Assembly: GCA_903837305.1 (NCBI GenBank)
Contig: CAILUB010000096.1
Location: 1 to 11,972, forward strand
From: an uncultured Cytophagaceae bacterium
GTDB lineage: Bacteria > Bacteroidota > Bacteroidia > Cytophagales > Spirosomataceae
Length of the DNA: 11,972 nt
Direction: 5' to 3'
Positions 1 to 6,973 of the stretch are shown here, in pieces (within the stretch, counting starts at the first letter, position 1; each line of letters begins with the position of its first letter). The position numbers and the translations under genes were made by a program. The notes beneath the pieces were generated by a model. It was given only the letters and a program-made list of their open reading frames with translations, was not told where the DNA came from and did not search any database.

Positions 1-71
1 CGAAAGACGGGGTTCGAACCCGCGACCTCGACCTTGGCAAGGTCGCGCTCTACCAGCTGAGCTACTTTCGC
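1..71 (-). tRNA. tRNA-Gly (anticodon GCC), 3' end cut by window edge
   Basis: The minus strand folds as a cloverleaf. The acceptor arm is GCGAAAG (71-65), the D arm is GCTC...GAGC, the anticodon stem is CGACC/GGTCG around the loop TTGCCAA, and the T arm has the loop TTCGAAC. Positions 34-36 of the tRNA read GCC, so it decodes glycine GGC and GGU codons. The last acceptor base and the discriminator base lie beyond position 1, so the gene is complete except for about two bases and any encoded CCA. No other tRNA lies upstream in the 98 nt before the divergent regulator gene, so it appears to be the first gene of its transcript. Confidence 0.95.
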
Positions 72-83
72 GTTTTGTGGATG

Positions 84-114
84 CAAAAATAAGCCCTCCT
101 ATTGAATTATGCAA
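84..114 (-). promoter_or_regulatory. Bacteroidota-type promoter of the tRNA-Gly gene
   Basis: On the minus strand, TATTTTTG (91-84) matches the Bacteroidota -7 consensus TAnnTTTG exactly. A TTG -33 element lies at 114-112, with 20 nt between the two boxes, within the usual 17-23 nt. The mature tRNA starts at 71, 12 nt after the -7 box, which leaves a very short leader. This is the best-formed promoter in the window. Confidence 0.7.
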
Positions 115-169
115 GTAGAAATAAAATTTTAGTGAAAATATTCTCTAAATTTATGCTTTCGAAAAAATT

Positions 170-640
170 ATGAGCATCAACAAACTCGACCAAACAGACC
201 ACAAATTACTGGAGATTCTTCAGCAAAATGCGAAGATCACAAACGCCCAATTATCCAAAGAAATTGGACTTTCTCCCGCTCCTACTTTAGAGCGTGTGAA
301 GAAATTAGAGACTTTAGGAATTATCCAAAGCTATCACGCTCAAGTGGATAGAGAAAAAGTGGGCTTGGGAGTGAGCACTTTTGTTACCGTGACTTTGACA
401 GGCCATAAAAAGCAAGTGACGGAGTCTTTCGTGAAACAAGTGAACCAAATTCCAGAGGTAATCGAGTGCCACCATGTGACGGGTTCTGGCGATTTTATGT
501 TGAAAATAATTTCTAAAGATATTTCCACTTATCAGAAATTAATGCTCGAAAAAATCAACGAAATTGAAGAAGTGGCTTCCACTTCGACAATGGTGATCCT
601 TTCTTCATTCAAAGAAAGTAAGGTATTGCCTATTCCTTGA
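170..640 (+). CDS. Lrp/AsnC-family transcriptional regulator
   Basis: This 156-residue protein has the size and architecture of the Lrp/AsnC (feast/famine) family. Residues about 6-55 are the winged helix-turn-helix (LDQTDHKLLEILQQ start, recognition helix around LSPAPTLERVKKLE). Residues about 68-148 are the RAM effector-binding and oligomerisation domain, with the family signature TGSGDFMLKI at 104-113. Such proteins usually sense amino acids and regulate amino-acid metabolism or their own gene; the ligand cannot be read here. ATG at 170 is chosen because the HTH begins a few residues later. A weak -7-like TAAATTTA (7 of 8 matches) lies at 146-153 without a clear -33. It is divergent from tRNA-Gly and convergent with tgt, so it is probably monocistronic. 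Confidence 0.93.
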   Translation: MSINKLDQTDHKLLEILQQNAKITNAQLSKEIGLSPAPTLERVKKLETLGIIQSYHAQVDREKVGLGVSTFVTVTLTGHKKQVTESFVKQVNQIPEVIECHHVTGSGDFMLKIISKDISTYQKLMLEKINEIEEVASTSTMVILSSFKESKVLPIP

Positions 641-645
641 AAATT

Positions 646-663
646 CGCCACATGCACTTGGCG
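646..663. terminator. Possible weak hairpin between convergent lrp-type gene and tgt
   Basis: CGCCA (646-650) can pair with TGGCG (659-663) across an 8-nt loop. It is the only stem visible in the 36-nt gap between the two convergent genes. There is no T-tract on either side, so termination here is a weak inference from position. Confidence 0.2.
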
Positions 664-676
664 CGCGCAACACTCA

Positions 677-1810
677 TTATAATCGATGCATAAATTGCGG
701 GATCATCCGGTTTTTCCAAGCCGTAAATGTTCCAGCTTGAATTTCCTTGCGAGCCTCACCCACCATCCAAAGATAGAAACGCAGGTTACACACACTCGCA
801 ATCATCGCGCCGAGCATCTCCTCGCAACGCACTAAGTGACGCAAGTAAGATTTCGTGTATTGACCGTGTACTTCATTCACGAAATGCGGATCAACCACAG
901 AGAAGTCTGACTCCCATTTCTTATTCTTGATATTGATAATTCCCTGAGTCGTAAAAATCATCCCATTACGCGCATTTCGTGTAGGCATCACGCAATCGAA
1001 CATATCGATTCCGAGTGCTATTCCTTCCAAAATATTCGCAGGAGTTCCCACCCCCATCAGGTAGCGCGGCTTGTCTTTGGGCAAAATATCCGTCACCTCA
1101 TCCGCCATCGCGTACATATCTTCTACTGGCTCACCCACCGATAAACCACCGATAGCATTGCCGAAAGCACCTTTAGATGCGATGTATTCCGCCGAAACCT
1201 TTCGTAAATCCGAGTAAACACTCCCCTGCACAATGGGAAATAAGGTCTGATTATAGCCGTATTTAGGATCCGTTTCATCAAAACGGGTAATGCAACGATC
1301 CAGCCAGCGGTGCGTCATATCCATCGATTTGCGCGCATATTCATACGTACAGGGATACGGCGTGCATTCGTCAAAAGCCATGATAATATCCGCCCCAATT
1401 GTGCGCTGAATATCCATCACCCCTTCCGGCGTGAAATAATGGGTACTTCCATCAATATGTGATTTGAATTTGACCCCCTCTTCCTGAATTTTTCGGCCGG
1501 TTCCTGCCAAAGAGTAGACTTGATAGCCTCCCGAGTCCGTCAAAATAGGCCCTTGCCAGCCATTGAATTTATGTAATCCACCCGCCTTTTCGATCACGTC
1601 TATACCTGGACGTAAATACAGGTGATAGGTGTTTCCGAGAATAATTTGGGCTTTAATTGGATCTGTTAATTCTGAAATATGAACGCCTTTAACAGTCCCC
1701 GCAGTGCCTACAGGCATAAATATGGGCGTTTGAATCGTCCCGTGATCTGTGGTTATTTCCCCTGCGCGTGCCTTCGAGCTAGGATCCGTGTGGCTAATTG
1801 AGAATTTCAT
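677..1810 (-). CDS. tgt: Queuine/preQ1 tRNA-guanine(34) transglycosylase
   Basis: Tgt exchanges guanine-34 of GUN-anticodon tRNAs for preQ1 in queuosine synthesis. The 377-residue length is normal for bacterial Tgt. Visible signatures include DSGGYQ (92-97, general-base Asp92), GNAIGGLSVGEP (217-228) and the nucleophile segment MFDCVMPTRNARNG (270-283, Asp272). The E. coli-type zinc site CxCxxC plus His is not present. Aligning the flanking DP and YxxxYL anchors places Phe310, Asn312 and His315 at the three Cys positions, and Cys341 at the His position (VCN instead of IHN). As I recall, Tgt proteins of this phylum often lack the Cys ligands. The fold and catalytic residues are otherwise intact, so the function call is firm. 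Confidence 0.96.
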   Translation of the reverse strand: MKFSISHTDPSSKARAGEITTDHGTIQTPIFMPVGTAGTVKGVHISELTDPIKAQIILGNTYHLYLRPGIDVIEKAGGLHKFNGWQGPILTDSGGYQVYSLAGTGRKIQEEGVKFKSHIDGSTHYFTPEGVMDIQRTIGADIIMAFDECTPYPCTYEYARKSMDMTHRWLDRCITRFDETDPKYGYNQTLFPIVQGSVYSDLRKVSAEYIASKGAFGNAIGGLSVGEPVEDMYAMADEVTDILPKDKPRYLMGVGTPANILEGIALGIDMFDCVMPTRNARNGMIFTTQGIINIKNKKWESDFSVVDPHFVNEVHGQYTKSYLRHLVRCEEMLGAMIASVCNLRFYLWMVGEARKEIQAGTFTAWKNRMIPQFMHRL

Positions 1811-1814
1811 AGCG

Positions 1815-1822
1815 CAAAACTA
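1815..1822 (-). promoter_or_regulatory. Candidate -7 box of tgt, implying a leaderless or near-leaderless mRNA
   Basis: On the minus strand TAGTTTTG (1822-1815) matches TAnnTTTG exactly, with only 4 nt before the tgt ATG (1810-1808). Transcription would then start at or next to the start codon. No TTG lies at the expected -33 distance, where the sequence is a heptamer array instead. This makes the site uncertain. Confidence 0.35.
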
Positions 1823-1830
1823 ACCATTAA

Positions 1831-1858
1831 ATGGTAAATGGTGAATGGTGAATGGTAA
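1831..1858. repeat. Heptamer array, unit ATGGT(A/G)A, four copies
   Basis: Uninterrupted 7-nt units begin at 1831, 1838, 1845 and 1852, differing only in an A or G at the sixth base. The array lies directly upstream of tgt. A palindrome, ACCATTAAATGGT (1823-1835), overlaps its first unit. The same unit recurs at 6913-6919, with degenerate copies before it. Confidence 0.85.
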
Positions 1859-1864
1859 ATAGTC

Positions 1865-1949
1865 GCCTGCGGCTTGGTCGCGACGTTGTCGCTTAGTCGT
1901 CCTGCGGACTTAGTCAAAAACATTTCAGGAGTGCATCCCCGAAGGGGAT
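1865..1949. repeat. Cluster of three C-GNA-G mini-hairpins
   Basis: Three perfect short stems close on three-base loops. GCC-TGC-GGC lies at 1865-1873, GTCC-TGC-GGAC at 1899-1909, and ATCCCC-GAA-GGGGAT at 1935-1949. On one strand or the other each loop reads C-GNA-G (GCA, GCA, GAA). GNA triloops closed by C-G are known as exceptionally stable DNA mini-hairpins. No coding potential is seen in this stretch. Confidence 0.7.
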
Positions 1950-1953
1950 TCCA

Positions 1954-1988
1954 TCTTTGTGCTTTTTGCTTTGTTCTTTGTGCTTTGA
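1954..1988. repeat. Heptamer array, unit (G/T)CTTTGT, five copies
   Basis: Units start at 1954, 1961, 1968, 1975 and 1982 and follow the pattern (G/T)CTTT(G/T)(T/A). The strand asymmetry is pyrimidine-rich on plus. The array abuts the palindrome that closes the large exported-protein gene. A related unit (AGCACAA type on plus) occurs at 11347-11353. Confidence 0.8.
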
Positions 1989-2038
1989 GAACAATGAAAG
2001 TTAATTAAAGCGGACGCTTTAATTAACTTTCATTGTTC
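1989..2038. terminator. Perfect 23-bp palindrome over the stop codon of the ThuA/PVC/azurin gene
   Basis: Arm 1989-2011 and arm 2016-2038 are exact reverse complements around the 4-nt loop GGAC. The right arm contains the last five codons and the TAA stop (2021-2019) of the minus-strand gene, so the downstream arm is an inverted copy of the gene end. Transcribed RNA would form a very stable stem. There is no T-tract beyond the stem in the sense direction, so a 3'-end stabiliser or a non-classical terminator is as likely as an intrinsic terminator. Confidence 0.75.
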
Positions 2039-5000
2039 CATTCATAATCCTCCAATGCCCCGGAAACGTACACAAGAATGGATAATTGCCTGGCACGCTA
2101 GGTGCTTTGAAGACCACTTTCACCCGGCCATCTGATTCCACTAATGGCGTGTAGGCTAACACTTCTGGCATCGCAGGAATGTAGTTCTTAGCCGCACCAT
2201 CTGCTGCCGTTATCATTTTGTCCGCGGCTAAACCGATTTTTTCTTGGCTGCCTAAAGCCCCTAAAACCCAGTTGTGTTGCATCGCATCCACGTTTTCGAA
2301 GATTAATTCGACCGTCGCACCTGCTGGAACGGTGAATTCTGCAGGGCTGTATTTCATTGCTTCCTTAATCGTCATAATCGTGCGTTTCACGACTACCCCT
2401 TTCACTTCAGCAGTTGGAATCTCTACTTTCCAAAGACCCGCCAAACGCTCATACGCCTCCACATCCTGAGGACGCAACTGCTTGCCAAGGCCTTTTAAGA
2501 AGTCCAAACTTTCAGCTGATAATTCTGCCGCCCGTTTCGCATTCCAGGTAGCAGAAGTGCCTTTCAAAGCCGCGCCCATGGTAGGACTAGCCACTTGTTT
2601 GATCGATCGCAATAAAGCGACGATGTCATTAGCTGAATCATCCGAGGTCATTCCGCGGAACGATTTTTCTACGATGTACGACCCTAAATCGGCAGGTAAG
2701 GAAACCACGATCGCTTGTCTGAAGGTATTGTTATTGCGATTCGATTCGCCTAATACGGCTTTGGTATCCAAGTTAATTTCCATCATATAGTTCCCCGCTT
2801 CGTCTGCTGACCAGCCTAGGTTTCCTGTCCAAGGACCATTGTTATTCTTCACTACGGAAACTGTTTCGCCTGGAACGGCTCCGTCTGTGAAGGTATAGGA
2901 TTCCAAATCTGAACGACGGCCCATGCCTTCGATTTTGACTGTAAGAGGAAGTGGAGTGCCTTTTGGCAAGGCTTTGTCGCCTCTGTTTTTCACGCGGATC
3001 ACGAAACTAGCGCCTTCACGCAAACGGAAGTTTCCACCTTTGATTTGAACTTCTTCCACGACTAAATCTAGGCCTGATTCCGTACCGGCTGTCGATGGGT
3101 TTTTCGCTTCTTTCGCTAATTTCTCTGCAACTACAGCTCCTGATTGAGCGCCTTGTTTCGCGATGAATGCCGCCCGACGTGCCGGACCACCTGCCATGAC
3201 ATAAGCTGCTAAAGCATCTGGGATCCAGCGGTCTGTTGTTTTTTGAGAAACCGCAATTTTACGCGCCATCGCCGCTTCTATGGCAGGTGAAGACGGAGAT
3301 TCAATTAAAGCTAAAATGGAATGCAATACGACCAAGGAGTCTTTGTCGTTTAACATTTTTTGGTCTAAAATCAACTTCGCCGAAGCCGCCGTGCGCGGCA
3401 AAACCTGCACCGCCTGCTTGCGCACCGCTGCCGATGCATGTTTCATGGCACGAGCTAAAGCATCCATGGGTAAAACGCCTAATCCTTCTAAGGTTCTAAG
3501 CGCGTGGATGGCTCCTGGAGCGAGGCCGATTTCATCGGTTTTGGCAGAACCTAAAAGCGCTACCAAAGCCGGAACTACGTCCTTATTTCCGCGTTCCACT
3601 AATAAACGCTGCGCCTGTAAACGCCAAAACAAGTTCGAATTACTCAATGCCGCCACACATTCCGCCGACGTTTTCAAAGAAACTGGCGTGTATTCTGGCG
3701 CCTTATTATAGCCCACGCGGTAAATACGACCGTGTGTGAAATCACGCAAATCCGTGTCATAAGCGTTACCACCGCCATTCTTAAATCCTTGTGGCGTCGG
3801 ATTGTGCTGGATAATATAAGAATACCAGTCCGCTACCCAAACAGCTCCGTCTGGACCCACCTGCGCGAAAACGGGTGATACCCATTCGTCAGCCCCAGCT
3901 AGGAAGTTGAATGCTTCTTTATCGTTAAAATCGGAGCCCGTCGGCACCTGGCGATTCTGATGAATCACGTGACCCGTTGGTTCTGAAACGAAAGCGATTT
4001 GGTTCCAATATTCTTTCGGGAACGAGCGCGCAGAATAGAAATTATGTCCTGCTGCCGCCGTAAATCCACCAAAAACATCCACCTGACGTACTTTCTTCGT
4101 GATCGTCCGCATGTCTTTGTGCGTATCCGTATTTTTGGAACCATTCAACGTCATAGGTGCATGCCAAATATTGCGGTGCGGAATGGCCATATACCAGCCG
4201 TGCGCGTTATTTGCTGTCGATCCAAACACATCCCCAGCCTCATTGAAATCAAATCCCCAAGTATTGTTCGAAGTCGTCGTCATGTGTTCCATCTTCGAAC
4301 CATCTGGTTTAAAACGGAAAAATGCCTGTGCAAATTGAAGTGAATCCGCGCCAACTTTGCCCTTATAACCCGAATAACCTACACTACCCCAGATCCAGTT
4401 ATCAAATCCATAATGCAAATTCGACGGTCCAGCATGGGTATCACCTGTTCCAAAACCAGTGAATAAGATTTTCTTTTCATCGGCTACATCATCGCCATTC
4501 GTATCTTTCAACAAGATCATGTGAGGCGCCTGAGAAATAATCAAGCCGCCATTCGCGAACACCATCCCCGTCGGAATGCTTAGGCCTTCCGCCCATTTCG
4601 TGAATTTATCTGCCTTTCCATCTTTGTTCGTGTCTTCACACAATAAAATGTAATCGCTACCACCCGTTTCTTTGCGTTCGTTTGGATAGTCTTTCGTGAT
4701 CAACACGTACAAACGTCCGCGCTCATCCCAAGCCATGGCAATCGGGTGCATCACGTTCGGTTCTGAGGCGAAAACCTGCAAATTAAAGTCCACCGGAACT
4801 TGAATAAACTTCACTGATTCCTCTGGGCTTAAAGGTAATTGCTGCAACTGAGCGCCGTCTCGTTTTTCGTAGTTAGGCAATTTCGCTTCGCGGTATTTCA
4901 AGACCGGAATGTTCAATGCCGTTAATAAAGCTCTTTTTTCTGCCCCTACCGCATGTAGAATACCTTGCGTCACTAGATCTTGAAATCCTTCGGTCTCCCA

Positions 5001-5624
5001 GGTGCGCTCGTCATGGCCATAGGCCGTGTAAAATACATTTCCTTTTCCGTACGTACGCGTCCAAGTATAGGGTTCGGTGGTGGCACCGGGCTTATCTTTG
5101 GCCTGCTCTGGTCCTAGAATTCTAGATTGCCAAATCTGGTTATCCGGCTGCAATTGGCTGTGCAAATAAGTCTCATCTACCGTCTTGATTTTCACGTAGG
5201 TATTCGCCTCGTTCTTCACACGAATCGAATCCATCCCATGACGCCAAAACTGACCACCCACCATCTTCACAAATTCCTTCGAATTCCGGAAGTTGAACGA
5301 CGCACAGTGAATCGCCACCAAACCGTGACCCGAAGCCACATAGTTCAAAAGCGCTTTTTCCTGCGGTGCCGCGATCGAATCGTGGTTCGCATAGATCACC
5401 AAGGCATCGAATTTATTCAAATACGCCTCATTCAAATCCTTCAAAGATTCCGTGTAGGTGATATTCATACCCTTAATCCCCACCGCGGATTGCAGCGCAG
5501 GATATCTGTCAAAGGGTTTGTGGTGGCCTTTATCGCCTAAAAACAATAATTCGAGGCGTCTACCAGGAGCAGCCGAAACCGAAAATTGAAACAAGAATGC
5601 CGCAGCAAATAAGAGAAAACGCAT
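2019..5624 (-). CDS. Exported ThuA + PVC-type dehydrogenase + azurin-like multidomain protein
   Basis: The protein has 1201 residues. Residues 1-19 are a Sec signal peptide (hydrophobic 3-17, likely cut near SAA-PG, no lipobox). Residues about 24-228 are a ThuA domain (GLVAIHC at 101-107, GHDERTW at 203-209). Residues about 273-640 are the Pirellula/Verrucomicrobium-type membrane-bound dehydrogenase propeller, with the repeats DTNKDGKAD (331-339) and DTNGDDVAD (374-382). Residues about 645-840 are HEAT-like helices. Residues about 852-976 look like a CARDB domain, with the typical ESNRNNNT ending. Residues 978-1065 are helical and unassigned. Residues about 1067-1201 are a cupredoxin with type-1 copper ligands His1117, Cys1185, His1190 and Met1194 in CTFPGHWRIM. 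No CxxCH haem motif occurs anywhere. Likely role: periplasmic oxidation or processing of a sugar derivative, passing electrons to the copper domain; the substrate is unknown. It starts 3 nt after the Gfo/Idh stop, so the two are co-transcribed. Confidence 0.9.
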   Translation of the reverse strand: MRFLLFAAAFLFQFSVSAAPGRRLELLFLGDKGHHKPFDRYPALQSAVGIKGMNITYTESLKDLNEAYLNKFDALVIYANHDSIAAPQEKALLNYVASGHGLVAIHCASFNFRNSKEFVKMVGGQFWRHGMDSIRVKNEANTYVKIKTVDETYLHSQLQPDNQIWQSRILGPEQAKDKPGATTEPYTWTRTYGKGNVFYTAYGHDERTWETEGFQDLVTQGILHAVGAEKRALLTALNIPVLKYREAKLPNYEKRDGAQLQQLPLSPEESVKFIQVPVDFNLQVFASEPNVMHPIAMAWDERGRLYVLITKDYPNERKETGGSDYILLCEDTNKDGKADKFTKWAEGLSIPTGMVFANGGLIISQAPHMILLKDTNGDDVADEKKILFTGFGTGDTHAGPSNLHYGFDNWIWGSVGYSGYKGKVGADSLQFAQAFFRFKPDGSKMEHMTTTSNNTWGFDFNEAGDVFGSTANNAHGWYMAIPHRNIWHAPMTLNGSKNTDTHKDMRTITKKVRQVDVFGGFTAAAGHNFYSARSFPKEYWNQIAFVSEPTGHVIHQNRQVPTGSDFNDKEAFNFLAGADEWVSPVFAQVGPDGAVWVADWYSYIIQHNPTPQGFKNGGGNAYDTDLRDFTHGRIYRVGYNKAPEYTPVSLKTSAECVAALSNSNLFWRLQAQRLLVERGNKDVVPALVALLGSAKTDEIGLAPGAIHALRTLEGLGVLPMDALARAMKHASAAVRKQAVQVLPRTAASAKLILDQKMLNDKDSLVVLHSILALIESPSSPAIEAAMARKIAVSQKTTDRWIPDALAAYVMAGGPARRAAFIAKQGAQSGAVVAEKLAKEAKNPSTAGTESGLDLVVEEVQIKGGNFRLREGASFVIRVKNRGDKALPKGTPLPLTVKIEGMGRRSDLESYTFTDGAVPGETVSVVKNNNGPWTGNLGWSADEAGNYMMEINLDTKAVLGESNRNNNTFRQAIVVSLPADLGSYIVEKSFRGMTSDDSANDIVALLRSIKQVASPTMGAALKGTSATWNAKRAAELSAESLDFLKGLGKQLRPQDVEAYERLAGLWKVEIPTAEVKGVVVKRTIMTIKEAMKYSPAEFTVPAGATVELIFENVDAMQHNWVLGALGSQEKIGLAADKMITAADGAAKNYIPAMPEVLAYTPLVESDGRVKVVFKAPSVPGNYPFLCTFPGHWRIMNGTMKVN

Positions 5625-5627
5625 GGC

Positions 5628-6740
5628 TTAGAATTTAGGAATTTCAATGATTTTTCCGCCTTGAAGAGCAGATTCGTGAGCTAATATACCGACCGAAGTC
5701 CAGTTAGCAGACTGCGGCGCATTCGGGAATGGATCGCGATCAGCGGCCAAAGCCTGCAAGAATTCGTTCACCAAATGTGGGTGTGACCCACCGTGTCCAC
5801 CACCTTGTGTAAACGAAAGGTGGGTATTACCCTCTTCATCGTACACCCCTTTAGTCGTGAAACGTTGAATTTCTTCTGGCAAATAATGCGCAAAATCAGG
5901 TGTAGGAACCTTCGAAGGAATCTCCGGCTCTGCTTTTTTCGCCGTATGCACCACTAATTCTTCGCCTTCAATTAAAGGCCATTCCACCGATTTCTTAGAT
6001 CCATAGACCTCAAAACTCTCGCGGTATTGACGCGCCACATCGAACAGCGAACGATAAACCATCGCGCTCAAATCCGAATCACGGAACTTAATGTGCGCTG
6101 ATTCCACAGCAAATGGCGAATTATAATGCTGAATCAATTCTTCGCGAATCGTACCCGAACCAAAGCAAGAAACGTATTCCGCTTCCAGACGTAACAATCC
6201 AGCCACCGGACCTACGCAGTGTGTCGCATAGTGCATCGGGGGCAAGCCTGGCCAATAATCCGGCCATCCGTCCATATCTTGTTGGTGCGACGCTTTCAAG
6301 AATTGAATCTTGCCTAGCTCACCCTTTTCGTATAATTCTTTGATGTACAAAAACTCGCGCGCATACACCACGGTCTCCATCATCATGTATTTTTTACCCA
6401 TACGCTTGCTCGCCTCCACGATCGCTTTACATTCCTCCACGGTCGTTGCCATAGGCACCGTGCAAGCCACGTGTTTGCCTGCATTCAGCGCTTTTAGCGA
6501 CTGCTCTGCGTGCAAGTGAATAGGAGAATTGATGTGAACGACATCTACATTCGGGTCTTGGATTAGCTTCTCAAAATCCGTGTAGCGAGTCTCGATCCCA
6601 TAAGCATCCCCGATGGAGTTGAGTTTTTGTTCATTTCTTTGGCAAATCGCATACATATTCGCCAACGGATGCTTCAAATAAATGGGAATAAATTCTGCGC
6701 CGAAACCTAGTCCGACAATCGCAACGTTATATTTTTTCAT
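5628..6740 (-). CDS. Gfo/Idh/MocA-family NAD(P)-dependent oxidoreductase
   Basis: The 370-residue protein begins with a Rossmann dinucleotide-binding fold (VAIVGLGFGAEF, residues 6-17) and has the usual C-terminal alpha/beta domain of the family, which oxidises or reduces sugars, inositols and their derivatives. The EKP motif that normally supplies the catalytic lysine is replaced by Thr94-Val95-Pro96 in GKHVACTVPMA. His170 and His174 lie in the segment PMHYATHCVGP, where active-site histidines are usual. There is no signal peptide or twin-arginine motif, so it should be cytosolic, unlike its exported neighbour. It is the first gene of a two-gene operon with the ThuA/PVC/azurin protein. Its substrate is unknown. 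The only promoter candidate is a weak TATATTTA on the minus strand at 6816-6809. Confidence 0.92.
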   Translation of the reverse strand: MKKYNVAIVGLGFGAEFIPIYLKHPLANMYAICQRNEQKLNSIGDAYGIETRYTDFEKLIQDPNVDVVHINSPIHLHAEQSLKALNAGKHVACTVPMATTVEECKAIVEASKRMGKKYMMMETVVYAREFLYIKELYEKGELGKIQFLKASHQQDMDGWPDYWPGLPPMHYATHCVGPVAGLLRLEAEYVSCFGSGTIREELIQHYNSPFAVESAHIKFRDSDLSAMVYRSLFDVARQYRESFEVYGSKKSVEWPLIEGEELVVHTAKKAEPEIPSKVPTPDFAHYLPEEIQRFTTKGVYDEEGNTHLSFTQGGGHGGSHPHLVNEFLQALAADRDPFPNAPQSANWTSVGILAHESALQGGKIIEIPKF

Positions 6741-6973
6741 AGTTTAAAAAATTTCCATTATTCAGTGGACAGTCCGGAGGAAAAGAGTCCGCAGGTCCCA
6801 AGAACGACTAAATATAAAAGGAAAAAATGGGGAAATCTACCCGGTTATCCTGACTCAGATCAGATTAGAGAGAAGAGAGTAGAGAGTAGAAATTGGAAAT
6901 GGCAAGTGGTGAATGGTAAATGTTTCCTTCGGACTCATTCCCTTCGGACTCTCTACTCTATACTCTACTATCT
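6741..6973. other. Intergenic repeat region upstream of the Gfo/Idh operon
   Basis: This 233-nt gap holds no convincing gene. It carries mini-hairpins TCC-GGA-GGA (6773-6781), CC-GCA-GG (6789-6795), TCC-TTC-GGA (6925-6933) and CC-TTC-GG (6941-6947). An exact 11-nt direct repeat, CCTTCGGACTC, occurs at 6926-6936 and 6941-6951. Two 7-nt periodic arrays are also present. A weak -7-like box (minus strand, 6816-6809) may serve the Gfo/Idh gene. Confidence 0.6.
6864..6919. repeat. Degenerate heptamer array, eight in-phase units
   Basis: Seven-nt units run in one phase from 6864. The first four are of AGTAGAG type (6864, 6871, 6878, 6885). The next four drift to ATGGTAA type (6892, 6899, 6906, 6913). 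Two unit families seen elsewhere in the window are therefore joined here without loss of register. Confidence 0.75.

Noticed and set aside
3280..3711. 143-residue plus-strand ORF opposite the large exported-protein gene
   Set aside because: It is an antisense shadow of a well-supported coding region and has no recognisable domain.
5127..5540. 137-residue plus-strand ORF opposite the ThuA domain
   Set aside because: It is antisense to a conserved domain, has no family features and no promoter-like site.
2019..5624. Cytochrome c function for the large exported protein
   Set aside because: No CxxCH motif occurs; the only redox motif seen is the type-1 copper set at the C-terminus.
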